Assembly: GCF_050589845.1 (NCBI RefSeq)
Contig: NZ_JBNGPA010000004.1
Coordinates: 62,001-126,000 of the forward strand
Direction: 5' to 3'
Source: Carboxylicivirga agarovorans
Lineage (GTDB): Bacteria > Bacteroidota > Bacteroidia > Bacteroidales > Marinilabiliaceae
Length of the DNA: 64,000 bases
Below are positions 27,401 to 35,825 of this stretch, piece after piece. The notes beneath the pieces were generated by a model. The model was given only the letters and a program-made list of their open reading frames with translations, had not been told where the DNA came from and did not search any database. The position numbers and the translations under genes were made by a program. Every line of letters starts with the position of its first letter. Within the stretch, counting starts at the first letter, position 1.

Positions 27401-27516
27401 AGCTGTTGTTTCAGGAATGTTTTTACATATTCTGTCTCATTCGCTTCAACACCTCCATCCTGTTTGGCGATTAAACCAAACAGCTGCATCAGTGCTTTCA
27501 GAATCTCTTCACTCAT
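24466..27516 (-). CDS. ABCG-type ABC transporter with N-terminal TerB-like domains
   Basis: A 1016-residue half-transporter with ATPase and membrane domains in one chain. Residues about 1-145 hold two TerB-like helical repeats (IAKQDGGVEANETEYVKTFL and LVNADRKFTEQRMAII). A beta-rich linker (about 170-235) follows. The ABC domain has Walker A GASGAGKTT (283-291), the signature SGGQRKR (390-396) and Walker B ILFVDEP (409-415). A CGTC pair at 495-498 lies in the connection. The C-terminal half has about six membrane spans and a long loop rich in acidic residues. ABCG proteins usually export lipids or drugs. Placement after siaB and siaC suggests control by phospho-switching. The substrate is unknown. 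Confidence 0.88.
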   Translation of the reverse strand: MSEEILKALMQLFGLIAKQDGGVEANETEYVKTFLKQQLNAEDVEEYYSLFLKFSKDSKLGKEEPEGKVKLTSMKDSVKILGICKKINKKLNKEQKVVVLLRLYELVNADRKFTEQRMAIINTVADVFKLPKEEIEAIETYTVNNELAQLDLDDVLVVNHQVPELTHAKHIQTGELDRNVLILRVKSAGLYFVRYTGEQDIFLNGLLINNRRIYLFPKGSFVKLPKGQPVYYTDVVSHFMSDSSVSKISYEVKGVGFQFKTGGIGLRDVNISEEQGKLIGIMGASGAGKTTLLNVLCGNETPTSGEVLINSFNLHHERDKVEGVIGYIPQDDLLIEELTVYENLYYNAKLCFKDKDEKEIEEMVNNTLMSLGLYERRNLKVGSPLNKMISGGQRKRLNIALELIREPGILFVDEPTSGLSSRDSENVMNLLRELALKGKLIFVVIHQPSSDIYKMFDKMYILDTGGYPVYYGNPSESLIYFKRLDAQINSDQGECGTCGNLNPELIFNIIDANVIDEYGNYTNKRKTSPEEWHDHYKENIELPQVEQVTSTPPKSLNIPSWFKQFFIYTLRDFKSKISNTQYILLNLLEAPFLGFILAYLIRYIVDPESDIYIFRDNENIAPYIFMGIIVALFFGLIISAEEIFKDAKILKREKFLNLSRSSYLASKILILFTMSAIQMTLFVFVANSILGIKGMNFEFWLALFSVSAFANILGLILSASFNSIVTIYILIPLVMIPQMVLGGAMFTFDKLNKDFTSVDKVPLVAEVMPSRYIYEGLIVHQYKHNNYKKNIFDVELQHSSSDFKNVYYLPELEEVIDACRIGDKESAAYANDLGLLHNELSKEMERVPSITFKALDKLTVENFNEDVALETKNYIQELKNHYRDIFNTADNTIDRFLSENIRNNRERFNAIKDAYYNESISDIVRKTFDKNKLLRDGNKLIQVVDPIYQIPEPETAVSFRTHFFAPQKHFAGVFYDTLWFNITVVWLLTIMMYVVLYFDLLKKGMDFFGELKLIKK

Positions 27517-27552
27517 AAATTAAATTTCAAAGTATGTTTGGGTATTGGGGTC

Positions 27553-27933
27553 TTAGTCGGTGTATGAAATATAGTCGAAAGGTATTTCAACAATATCAGC
27601 ATATTCTTCACCTGCTTCAAGCATGTCTTCTTCCTCCTCGTGATAATGCCACTTGATCACAACATCGTGGTCATTTTCAACGATTTCTTCAAACTTCAAT
27701 AATATATCAAGAATCACTTTCGAAGAAGCAGTGTTGAAATACTCCAGTTTAAAATGAAACTCTGTTTTATCTGCCGGTGCTTCAGCGTAACCATCAATCC
27801 ATTCAAGGATTGGCTCATAAAACATGTTAACATCCTCAGGTAATGATCGTCCTGAGATCTCAAACTTGGCATTGTCTTTATCCAGAATTACATTAGGTGT
27901 ATCGTCTGTTCCCGCAATATTAATTACTTCCAT
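27553..27933 (-). CDS. siaC: SiaC-family regulatory phosphoprotein (DUF1987)
   Basis: A 126-residue acidic protein of the DUF1987 family. In Pseudomonas aeruginosa SiaC is phosphorylated on Thr68 by SiaB and, when unphosphorylated, activates the diguanylate cyclase SiaD. Here Thr68 falls in YFNTASSK at exactly the same number, and FHFKLEYFNTASSK carries the family pattern. The gene starts 12 bases after siaB and stops 36 bases before the transporter. No SiaD-like cyclase is in the unit, so the target is likely to differ. I infer that the transporter or its TerB domain is a candidate. Confidence 0.88.
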   Translation of the reverse strand: MEVINIAGTDDTPNVILDKDNAKFEISGRSLPEDVNMFYEPILEWIDGYAEAPADKTEFHFKLEYFNTASSKVILDILLKFEEIVENDHDVVIKWHYHEEEEDMLEAGEEYADIVEIPFDYISYTD

Positions 27934-27945
27934 TTTTTTGTCAGA

Positions 27946-28515
27946 TTAGTTTCGTTTTACTGTTGATGTTAAGATAAAAAAGCTCACTTCTTCGTTTAGT
28001 TTTTTAAACTCGTAAGTTAGTTTACTACCGGTTTTTTTAGCAATGTCGATAAAACCAAGTCCGGCACCACCTTTATCAGAGATCTTACCTTCGCGCATCT
28101 GCTTTTTATAAAGCTCAGATAAGCCTTTTTTGTCCAAGCTGTTAACTTGCTCAAGACTTGCTTGCAGCTCAGGCACTTTCTCATTTTTAATAACATTACC
28201 AGTTATAATGTTATAACTCGTTTCGCCATGACTTACCATCACTATTCCCCGACGTTCACTTTCGTTTTCATCAAGAGAATCGGCATGTTTGCTAATGTTC
28301 TGAAGACACTCCACCATTACATTAAAAACTTTACGCTGTACCGAATTGGACTCTTGACTCTTCTCAAGACTTTTTTCAGTTATTGACGTAAAGGTCTTAG
28401 TAATTTCCTGTGTTACTTCTCCTTCGTAAACCAAATTAATTTCATTGGTTTTCATAGTCTTATACATTTGATATGCAAAGTCTAAAAAACCATGATTTTC
28501 TTTATTCTTATCCAT
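27946..28515 (-). CDS. siaB: SiaB-family protein kinase (DUF6272)
   Basis: A 189-residue GHKL-like kinase. The N box is seen in VMVECLQNISKHAD (Glu69, Asn73, His77), and a Gly-rich lid in SDKGGAGLGFIDIAKK (about 146-161). Such proteins phosphorylate SiaC and are countered by a PP2C-type phosphatase. It is the first gene of the five-gene unit. A candidate phosphatase with SpoIIE domain is encoded at 59313-61916, but not next to it. Upstream, a TACTTTTG on the minus strand may be the -7 element. Confidence 0.88.
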   Translation of the reverse strand: MDKNKENHGFLDFAYQMYKTMKTNEINLVYEGEVTQEITKTFTSITEKSLEKSQESNSVQRKVFNVMVECLQNISKHADSLDENESERRGIVMVSHGETSYNIITGNVIKNEKVPELQASLEQVNSLDKKGLSELYKKQMREGKISDKGGAGLGFIDIAKKTGSKLTYEFKKLNEEVSFFILTSTVKRN

Positions 28516-28965
28516 ACTGTGTAGTGTGTTAAACTTACTACTTAATCAATTTTTCTAAACTAAATAAAGAAATGCAAAAGTAGAAAGAACATGGAAATTT
28601 TTCCCACATCTCTCCAACGATTTTCACACTTCTTGCCTGAAGCGCCTAAGCATACTTCTTAAACTTTGACAAGATAGAAATAATTCTAACGTCACACGTC
28701 AGTGCTAGTACGGAAAAAACAGAGAATTGTTTTGTTATTTTACGTTAATTGCAAGATAGCATCACTTAAAGGTCATTATTTTGTGATAAAACAACCTTTA
28801 ACAACATTGTAGCAACAGTTTAACCTAGAAAAATATGCCCATTTAAGCCTTCATTAATGAGCGTATTTGACAGGTGTATGCATGGAAGGTATATTCGATG
28901 CCAGATTATCAAGAATAATGGCATTAAACCAACCATTATCAAATGGTTAGAATTACCAATGAATG
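28516..28965. other. Gene-free stretch upstream of siaB
   Basis: About 450 bases between divergent transcription ends. It contains the candidate -7 element for siaB at 28575-28582 and AT-rich sequence. I see no RNA gene, terminator or supported small gene. The longest small frame has 22 codons and no clear ribosome site. Confidence 0.5.
28575..28582 (-). promoter_or_regulatory. Candidate -7 element for siaB
   Basis: TACTTTTG on the minus strand (plus strand CAAAAGTA) matches TAnnTTTG. No TTTG lies 19 bases upstream, so only half of the promoter is supported. Confidence 0.4.
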
Positions 28966-29523
28966 CTAATTGAGGTTAATAAGAAAATTCGATTGCAAAT
29001 TAGTTTGCTCATTCACCTTACATTCCTCACACAACTCCTTATCAAAGGTGCTTATGATAAATCCTTGTGATAAATAATTAGAGATAGCAGCCATTTTTTC
29101 AAAATCACTTGCATGAAAAAATATGCGTTTAGGCTCAAACTGAAAGCAATAGTCAACGGCTTTGGAAAGAAACATAGCCCTTATTTCGAAGTCAATGAAT
29201 TCGTTAATAATACCGAAATTTTTGATCTCAACCTGACGATCAGGCAACACGATAAGATCAAAGGAACCTACTATTTGTCCTTCGTGCATGGCAACAAAGA
29301 AATGTACCTCAGGATAGGCCAGGAAGCTCTTTAGAATATCTTTATTCCACGAAAGCTGTTCCCACCAGTCATTGGCCATCTGACCCGACACCGGAAAGCT
29401 ATAGTCAAAGTCTGAACTCTTTTTAATTTTAATCAGTTCAATCTTTTTATCGTAACCCTTTGCAGGAATAAACTGTGTTCTGCTGCTAAGCTCCAGAATA
29501 TTATAGTTGACCCTTTTCTTCAT
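28966..29523 (-). CDS. GNAT-like acetyltransferase-fold protein
   Basis: A 185-residue protein. The middle has the GNAT pattern: EVHFFVAMHEGQIVGSFDLIVLP, then VEIKNFGIINEFIDFEIRAMFLSKAVDYC and ISNYLSQGFI near the end. The acetyl-CoA loop is not canonical (no clear RxxGxG/A), so activity is doubtful. Two Cys at ELCEEC are near the C terminus. It follows the oxidoreductase gene by 76 bases on the same strand. Confidence 0.6.
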   Translation of the reverse strand: MKKRVNYNILELSSRTQFIPAKGYDKKIELIKIKKSSDFDYSFPVSGQMANDWWEQLSWNKDILKSFLAYPEVHFFVAMHEGQIVGSFDLIVLPDRQVEIKNFGIINEFIDFEIRAMFLSKAVDYCFQFEPKRIFFHASDFEKMAAISNYLSQGFIISTFDKELCEECKVNEQTNLQSNFLINLN

Positions 29524-29599
29524 AACACCCTAATTTACATCCAGGTGGTGTTACGCATTTTTCGTGCCAAGGTTCTTTAAAAAATGTGAAAAAATCTGT

Positions 29600-30589
29600 T
29601 TAGCTGACTGTTTCCCATTTTCCTGTTTCTGATGAACGAATGATGGCATCAAGCACTCTTTGGTTGCAAATGGCGTCATCTTCATCATTAGACGGCGTTA
29701 CCTTTTCAATAATATTGTGGGCAAACCCATCAACCATCAGACCATATTGGTCAACAGCCTCGATTTCGACGATTCGCGTTCCAATCGCTGTTTCAACAGT
29801 TACTTTCGCAGGTACATCAGTATAAGTATTGAATGGAAGATGCACAGTTATCATTCCTGCCGCCCCAACAATGTCGACCCTTTGAAAGGCATTGGCACAT
29901 GTAGAAACATTAAACGTAGCTCTGACTGAACCAAAATCAAGAATGGCGGATGTGAGCATATCTGTGTCAAAATCGGGATGACGACTTACCAGACTGACGA
30001 CCTTTTGCGGTTCCTTATCAAGTAAAAAACGAGGGACTGAAATAGCATAACATCCAATATCACGTAATGCCCCTCCCCCATATTCCTTGATATTTCTGAT
30101 ATTAGATGCAGCAGGATTATTGTAAGAAAATGCAGTATTGATGTATTGGATCTTACCAATATTATTGGTCCTGATTATGTCTTTCACCTTGATCCATTGA
30201 GGATGGAATTTATACATAAAGGCCTCTGTCAGGATAACATTGTTTTTCTGGCAGCACTCTACCAGCTCCTGAACTTCTTCAGCATTCATACACATTGGTT
30301 TCTCACACAAAATGTGCTTACCAGCCAAAGCAGCTTTTTTGGCCCATTCGAAATGCATATGATTAGGTAGGGGAATATATACAGCATCTATCGACTTGTC
30401 TTCCAGCAAGGCCTCGTAATCGCCATAATACTTTGGTATATTGAACTGACGTGCCAGCTCGGCCGACTTTTTAATATTGCGGGATGCTATGGCATACACC
30501 TCAACACTATCCAATGCCATAACAGGCAAAACCACTCGTTTAACAAAGTGATTTGAACATCCCAATACGCCTAAACTTAACTTCTTCAT
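29600..30589 (-). CDS. Gfo/Idh/MocA-family oxidoreductase
   Basis: A 329-residue NAD(P)-dependent sugar-type dehydrogenase. The Rossmann start is GVLGCSNHFVKRVVLPVM, the family hallmark is CEKPMCMN (about 94-101), and the C-terminal domain has the KEYGGGALRDIGCYAI segment with Asp and a likely catalytic His in a nearby place. Members act on myo-inositol, glucose and amino sugars. It begins 11 bases after the 916-residue gene, so they are probably co-transcribed, although no functional link is obvious. Confidence 0.92.
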   Translation of the reverse strand: MKKLSLGVLGCSNHFVKRVVLPVMALDSVEVYAIASRNIKKSAELARQFNIPKYYGDYEALLEDKSIDAVYIPLPNHMHFEWAKKAALAGKHILCEKPMCMNAEEVQELVECCQKNNVILTEAFMYKFHPQWIKVKDIIRTNNIGKIQYINTAFSYNNPAASNIRNIKEYGGGALRDIGCYAISVPRFLLDKEPQKVVSLVSRHPDFDTDMLTSAILDFGSVRATFNVSTCANAFQRVDIVGAAGMITVHLPFNTYTDVPAKVTVETAIGTRIVEIEAVDQYGLMVDGFAHNIIEKVTPSNDEDDAICNQRVLDAIIRSSETGKWETVS

Positions 30590-30600
30590 GCCTTTAATAA

Positions 30601-33351
30601 TTAATCAACCTGGTAATTGTAAATGTAGTTTTCAGAACCTCCTACGATAAGATTGAATCTTGAGGCTGAAGACTTTAAAAATCCAATACTAAAGCGCGAA
30701 TTACCCTTTAACGGGAAGCCTTTATACATTTTACCATCATTATTCAATAAATAAATATTGCCATTGTCTTTTTCAGATATTCCAAACTTGATATTATGAG
30801 ATGAGAATTGATACCTGTCAATATTCAGGTTAATTTCCTCATCAAAATCCTTATCAAAGACCTTACTGCCGTCAGCTGTCTTAATTTCCAAGCTGTTTGG
30901 TTCTGATAGTAAATAATGGTTTTTGCCATTCATTGAAAATAAATTAAAGCAATGCTCATTTTCAACATCAAACACATCAAAATCCTTAACTACACCATTA
31001 CTCAACATGATCTTTTTAACAACTCCGCTATTATCGGTTGTCACCAAACAATCATTGCTTTTATTTCCGTTCTCTATAAAATACGCCGAATTTGAATTTC
31101 TGACAAACTGTTTACTTAATTTGACCCTTACATTACCCTTTCTATCACAGATGTAGTTCCTTTTATTGTCGGCAAAAGCGATATAGTCTTTTCCATTTGA
31201 ACGAAAATGTTGAACAGGTAAAGTCACTTCTCCATCTGTTTTTCCAAATTTCCAACCTGACACTTTATTTCCCTGACCATCATACAGGTATATACGGCGG
31301 TTTTCACAAGCTACAAACAAGCGATACTTCCGGTTGTTATCGTAATCACACACAGCCACTCCGTTCGTTGCCGCGGAAGGTAACCTTACGGGGAACTTAG
31401 CAACATTATTACCATTTCTATCTATTAAAAAGATCGAGTTACGGGTATTGAAGAGGTACTGAAGCTTATTATTCCGATAATAATCTACCTGAACAATTTC
31501 ACTCATAACAGGACTATCAAGAGGCCTTTTCCATAAAACACGACCACTGTTGCTAAGTAAATAAAGATTGTTTGCTTCATCCTGTACCATTACCTCACGC
31601 TCTTTTGTGTAGTGATTTTTAACCAGCGTTGGCTTCATGATTACTGTTGAATCAAGTAAGCTTTGCCAAACGGTGCGCGGTTCTGATTCACGCATAGGCA
31701 TGTATTGCAGGTAAGAAGTAGTATAAATCATCTGACCTGTTCCGCTTAATTGCACCCCAATTCCATAGAAATTACCAAATGCTTCTTTTTGAGATTCACT
31801 AACATCACCTAATACAGGATTGAAGAATTTACCCAACAAAGGTGCCAGGTGAGCTGTTTCGCAAAAGATAAATACATTCTCCCTGCTTGAGAAATTACTC
31901 AAAAAAGTCTGATGAGCTCGACTCTTACTCAGGGTCTTATTGAGCATATTGCTATAGATAAATTGTTCTATTAATACAGGTGCATCGGCCAATATGATAT
32001 TATCATCGTAAAAGGAAATAAATTCTTGTGGCACCTTGGGTAGCATATCCCCAAACAGATGTTTCATGATATCATCGGGAAATCCATGATAAATGTTAAA
32101 TTTCATCTCTGCATCAGGCCTGTAGGTTTTTAACAGTTTTGGAGAGTTGCCTTGCCTGTGTAGCTTTCTGAGCATTTCCAATAGCAACTCTTGACCTGTG
32201 GACCGGCTTTTCATCTTTAAAATAAGTGCTCCATTGGCTTTGGGTTGAAGGTGGTTATAATCGCTATAAGCCAGCCCGAGTTCACCGGTCAGCTGACTGA
32301 ATAGTTCATCTTTAAAATTAAACCCAAATTCTTTCTGGTAGCTGGCATTCAGCCTGTCAAGAGAAGCTCCCACGTTATTGTCAAGATGAAATTTACTTAT
32401 CCTTTGCTTAAGCTCCTTCCCGCTACCAACAGAAACGGTAATATAAGCCCTTGTATGACCTGGTATAACATCATGCATCCTTGAACGCTGCGGTTGAGCA
32501 TCGGCCAAAAGCTGACTTACAAGCCCTTTATTAGTTGAACTCATAAACCCATTGAGTAGTATGGCCTGTTCTTCGATCTCAACATCTAATTCGGCCCAAT
32601 AACTTTGCTCATGCAATTGATTAACCCTTTTTCGGCCTACTTTCTCAACGACCGGTTTAATAACTGCAGGTAGTTCCTTAAAATTAACAAACACATTTAG
32701 CTTTGAACCTGCTCCTATTGTTTTGTAAATCTGTTTAAAATCGTCACTATCAACCCAACTCTCGGTCCTTTGCTGTTGACGTATGGATGACTCAATTAAC
32801 AAATTAGACGAACTAATCAATAACAAGCCATTATCAACATGAATAAAAAGTTGTTTCCTGCCACTTCCTATCTCATAAATGATTTTTGAATTATATTTTC
32901 GCTCGTTGAGATCATAACCTGAATCATTAAGTTGCTTTATAAAGCGCTTTATTTTTGCCTCTTCCTTCCTGTTAGGTATTTCAAACATATAGAAAGGATT
33001 CACGCTTTCTTTCCCCTGAGCATGAACTGAAAAATAAAACGGTAATTTGCTTAAATGCTTTAAAATTGCATCTCCGTCGGTTGTTGAGAGCGAGTCTAAA
33101 TTGGCAAAAATCCCAAATAGTTTTGCAACTAAATTGGATTGTTTCAATTCTTCCTTGAATTCTACCGTGTGAAACAATGATTGATGTATATAGCCAAGAC
33201 TGTTAGCCTTGACTATAAGCGCAGCATCTGAGGGCAACGCCGCTAACGACAGATCGTTGTTGTAGCTTTTTACACGATTAACCTGGAATAAAATGTAAAC
33301 TAAAAGTGCACAACTAATAAAAATGGTTGCAATAACCCAGCCCTTCTTCAT
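30601..33351 (-). CDS. Membrane-anchored protein with C-terminal beta-propeller (DUF3352-like)
   Basis: A 916-residue protein anchored by one N-terminal helix (about 6-23). Residues about 35-560 resemble the DUF3352 group, with segments such as LPSDAALIVKANS and GALILKMKSRSTGQELL. Residues about 570-916 have short repeats with NxxGxxLWKRPL, DRNGNNVAKFPVRLP, DGQGNKVSGW and CDRKGNVRVKL, a PQQ-like propeller pattern. It ends NYIYNYQVD. Function unknown. A promoter lies just upstream within a 16-base palindrome. Confidence 0.7.
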   Translation of the reverse strand: MKKGWVIATIFISCALLVYILFQVNRVKSYNNDLSLAALPSDAALIVKANSLGYIHQSLFHTVEFKEELKQSNLVAKLFGIFANLDSLSTTDGDAILKHLSKLPFYFSVHAQGKESVNPFYMFEIPNRKEEAKIKRFIKQLNDSGYDLNERKYNSKIIYEIGSGRKQLFIHVDNGLLLISSSNLLIESSIRQQQRTESWVDSDDFKQIYKTIGAGSKLNVFVNFKELPAVIKPVVEKVGRKRVNQLHEQSYWAELDVEIEEQAILLNGFMSSTNKGLVSQLLADAQPQRSRMHDVIPGHTRAYITVSVGSGKELKQRISKFHLDNNVGASLDRLNASYQKEFGFNFKDELFSQLTGELGLAYSDYNHLQPKANGALILKMKSRSTGQELLLEMLRKLHRQGNSPKLLKTYRPDAEMKFNIYHGFPDDIMKHLFGDMLPKVPQEFISFYDDNIILADAPVLIEQFIYSNMLNKTLSKSRAHQTFLSNFSSRENVFIFCETAHLAPLLGKFFNPVLGDVSESQKEAFGNFYGIGVQLSGTGQMIYTTSYLQYMPMRESEPRTVWQSLLDSTVIMKPTLVKNHYTKEREVMVQDEANNLYLLSNSGRVLWKRPLDSPVMSEIVQVDYYRNNKLQYLFNTRNSIFLIDRNGNNVAKFPVRLPSAATNGVAVCDYDNNRKYRLFVACENRRIYLYDGQGNKVSGWKFGKTDGEVTLPVQHFRSNGKDYIAFADNKRNYICDRKGNVRVKLSKQFVRNSNSAYFIENGNKSNDCLVTTDNSGVVKKIMLSNGVVKDFDVFDVENEHCFNLFSMNGKNHYLLSEPNSLEIKTADGSKVFDKDFDEEINLNIDRYQFSSHNIKFGISEKDNGNIYLLNNDGKMYKGFPLKGNSRFSIGFLKSSASRFNLIVGGSENYIYNYQVD

Positions 33352-33409
33352 ACCGATACGTTAGATAGGTTAAAAAAAATGATGTGATGTAAGGTTTAAT
33401 ACCGTGTTA

Positions 33410-33441
33410 CAAAACTAGTTTTGTATGGTTAATTGGGCAAG
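33410..33441 (-). promoter_or_regulatory. Candidate promoter of the 916-residue protein gene
   Basis: On the minus strand CTTG (33441-33438), a gap of 20, then TAGTTTTG (33417-33410), which matches TAnnTTTG. The -7 element lies inside the perfect palindrome ACAAAACTAGTTTTGT (33409-33424), so the same element also reads on the plus strand. Confidence 0.5.
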
Positions 33442-33456
33442 AAAAACCACCTAATT

Positions 33457-35820
33457 CTATCGCACAATCAATAATTTTATCACATCTGAATCGGTTCCAT
33501 CACTTGAACTAACATAAATCAGATAAACACCTGTTTTAACTTTCTCACCAGAAAAGTTGGTTCCATCCCAGTATGCATTGCCTCCCAACGAAGTGGTTTC
33601 ATGAACCAGTTTACCGCTTACAGTTGTAATTTTAACAATACTATTCTGCATTAGGCCAGTTATTGTTATCTCACCTGAATAATCAGGACGGACAGGATTA
33701 GGGTAGGCATAGACCTTTTTGAATGAGCTATCTCCTTCCGTGGCTTTTGCCCTATATGATACTATCCCATTTTCAGTTCCTATAAAAACTTCACCCGAAT
33801 TTGGGGAAATAGCGATACTGGTTATTGAATTTGAAGGTAAAGGACTATTATCCACATTAAACGTATTATAAGTTTTTAGTCCATCTTCTGAAACAAGGTA
33901 AATTCCTGAATTAGCAGTTCCAATCCATTTTCGGTTGGCACCATCTACTGCAATACAAGTAACACGTTCACCATCTAACAAATAATCGGCCAGATTACTT
34001 CCATCATTTCGAGGCACTTTTATCCGGCTTGCTACTGGATATTGTTCAGAAAAAATAGCCCATGGACGGTAATACAATAATACACCAACATCCGTACCCA
34101 ACCAGATATATCCGTTTTTATCTTCTACTATACATGTAACAACTTTTGTAATCACAGTACGATTTTCATCCCAAAGCATAAGTTGTCCTTTATTACGAGA
34201 ATCTTTATCTACATAATTATTGAGTGGTCCACGATATTGATCATCCTGAAAATCAAAAAGAGTATTATTTGTATCGAACACGAATAAGCCATTATTCGAT
34301 ACATTAATCCATTTGTAATCCCTACTATCCACAAAAATATCAGGAAGAAAATTACCTTCTCCTCCATTTATATTTGTCACAATTCCTGGATAGTCAAGAG
34401 TTAACCACCCCGGGTATTCAGCATTTTTATTATTTTCATCTAAACTCTTTTCAGCCAATTTGACATGAATAGGACGATCTACTAAGGAATTTGTCATCCA
34501 TAGATTATTCTCACTATCCATAGCTGGTCCTCCGACCCAAATAAGGTAGTCATCAAATTTTCGAAGAGGACTATTACTTTCATTGTAAACAATCTCTTCA
34601 TTACCAAATTCTATAAGTCCATAACCCCAGCTCGCTCCATATATCTTTGATTTATTATCTTTATCAACAGTTGTTTTAATAACATCGTAAACTTTAGACT
34701 CGGTTTTGGTGGTATTCCAGCTTTCAGAATAAAAATACCAATGCGCAGGGATATCAGTCTTTCCATCAAAACTGCCTGTTGAGACAATTAATCTTTCATC
34801 ATAGTACATATGAATATTAAAGTTTGCTTCCGGCCTATCGGGCATGATAACTTTATCAATATCATTTTTCCATATAAGTCCATAATTATTATCACATATA
34901 AATGAATATCCATCGGATACAGTTATATCAAACGGATAAATATTCTCAATAATACCAGTTTCAGTAACATATGTAACAATTGTATCCTTCAGGTTTAAAT
35001 CTTGGTCAAATACCTGCAATTTACTGTCACCAATCACATAAACACTTTCATTTGATACAATATTAGCAATATCAGTAATATTTGTCTCAAATATCTCATA
35101 CCCAGAATCATTTACCTTAAATGTAGCGTCCTTACCATTGGTTAACTGACAATTAACCAGAAAGTAATTATCACCTATATTTTCAATTGTATTGTAAGAA
35201 TTACTTTTTGTTTCAGGAAGCACCAGTTGTTTCCATGATTTAGAATCAATTAGATTATGATGAAATTCATCAGCATAAAACACTCCATCATCACTTGCAA
35301 CATATATCTTATCATTAAATATTACAGCCTCATTTAAGGATAGCACATTTTGATCTACAATAGGGTAAACTTCGTATATTTCTTGCTTTTCCAAGTCAAA
35401 CCTAATTAGTCCTAAATCAGATGACAAATAGGCATATAAGCCATTCACTAAGATGTCGTTTATTTGTTTTGAACCTGATGAGGGGTACAATGATAGCTCA
35501 GGTACATTATAAATAGAGTCATCAATTAACAAATCAATATTACCAGTAGAATATCCTATGATAAAGTAGTCAAACTCGTCTGCATATGCAACAGAAGTCA
35601 CTTTTTCATCATTCAATGGCAATGCCTTATTTAAGGTTATCATTTCATTAGACTGAAAGGAATATATATAAATGCCCGATGAAGTTCCAACAACCACCCT
35701 ACTTTCACTTGAAGCTATCGATGTTGCTGAATTCATTGCCTGATGATTTTTCCATACTTGTGCATCTAACGTTATGTAGCAGATACAAAACAGAAATAGA
35801 ATAGTAATTAAACGAATCAT
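33457..35820 (-). CDS. porZ: PorZ-like type IX secretion protein (two beta-propellers, CTD)
   Basis: A 787-residue secreted protein. After a signal peptide (about 1-20) come WKNHQAMNSATSIASSESRVVVGT and repeated propeller blades typical of PorZ and two-component regulator propellers (for example GYIWLGTDVGVLLY, RKWIGTANSGIYLV, GEVFIGTENGIVSY). The last 85 residues, from YAYPNPVRPDYSGEITI to the end, look like a T9SS C-terminal domain. PorZ is a surface part of the attachment complex of the type IX system. The length is close to that of the Porphyromonas gingivalis protein. The gene begins five bases after the YfhO-like gene. Base composition looks AT-rich compared with the flanks. Confidence 0.78.
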   Translation of the reverse strand: MIRLITILFLFCICYITLDAQVWKNHQAMNSATSIASSESRVVVGTSSGIYIYSFQSNEMITLNKALPLNDEKVTSVAYADEFDYFIIGYSTGNIDLLIDDSIYNVPELSLYPSSGSKQINDILVNGLYAYLSSDLGLIRFDLEKQEIYEVYPIVDQNVLSLNEAVIFNDKIYVASDDGVFYADEFHHNLIDSKSWKQLVLPETKSNSYNTIENIGDNYFLVNCQLTNGKDATFKVNDSGYEIFETNITDIANIVSNESVYVIGDSKLQVFDQDLNLKDTIVTYVTETGIIENIYPFDITVSDGYSFICDNNYGLIWKNDIDKVIMPDRPEANFNIHMYYDERLIVSTGSFDGKTDIPAHWYFYSESWNTTKTESKVYDVIKTTVDKDNKSKIYGASWGYGLIEFGNEEIVYNESNSPLRKFDDYLIWVGGPAMDSENNLWMTNSLVDRPIHVKLAEKSLDENNKNAEYPGWLTLDYPGIVTNINGGEGNFLPDIFVDSRDYKWINVSNNGLFVFDTNNTLFDFQDDQYRGPLNNYVDKDSRNKGQLMLWDENRTVITKVVTCIVEDKNGYIWLGTDVGVLLYYRPWAIFSEQYPVASRIKVPRNDGSNLADYLLDGERVTCIAVDGANRKWIGTANSGIYLVSEDGLKTYNTFNVDNSPLPSNSITSIAISPNSGEVFIGTENGIVSYRAKATEGDSSFKKVYAYPNPVRPDYSGEITITGLMQNSIVKITTVSGKLVHETTSLGGNAYWDGTNFSGEKVKTGVYLIYVSSSDGTDSDVIKLLIVR

Positions 35821-35825
35821 TAATC

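Noticed and set aside
33409..33424. Perfect 16-base palindrome considered as an operator
   Set aside because: It contains a -7 promoter element, which explains part of the pattern; symmetry alone does not prove regulator binding.
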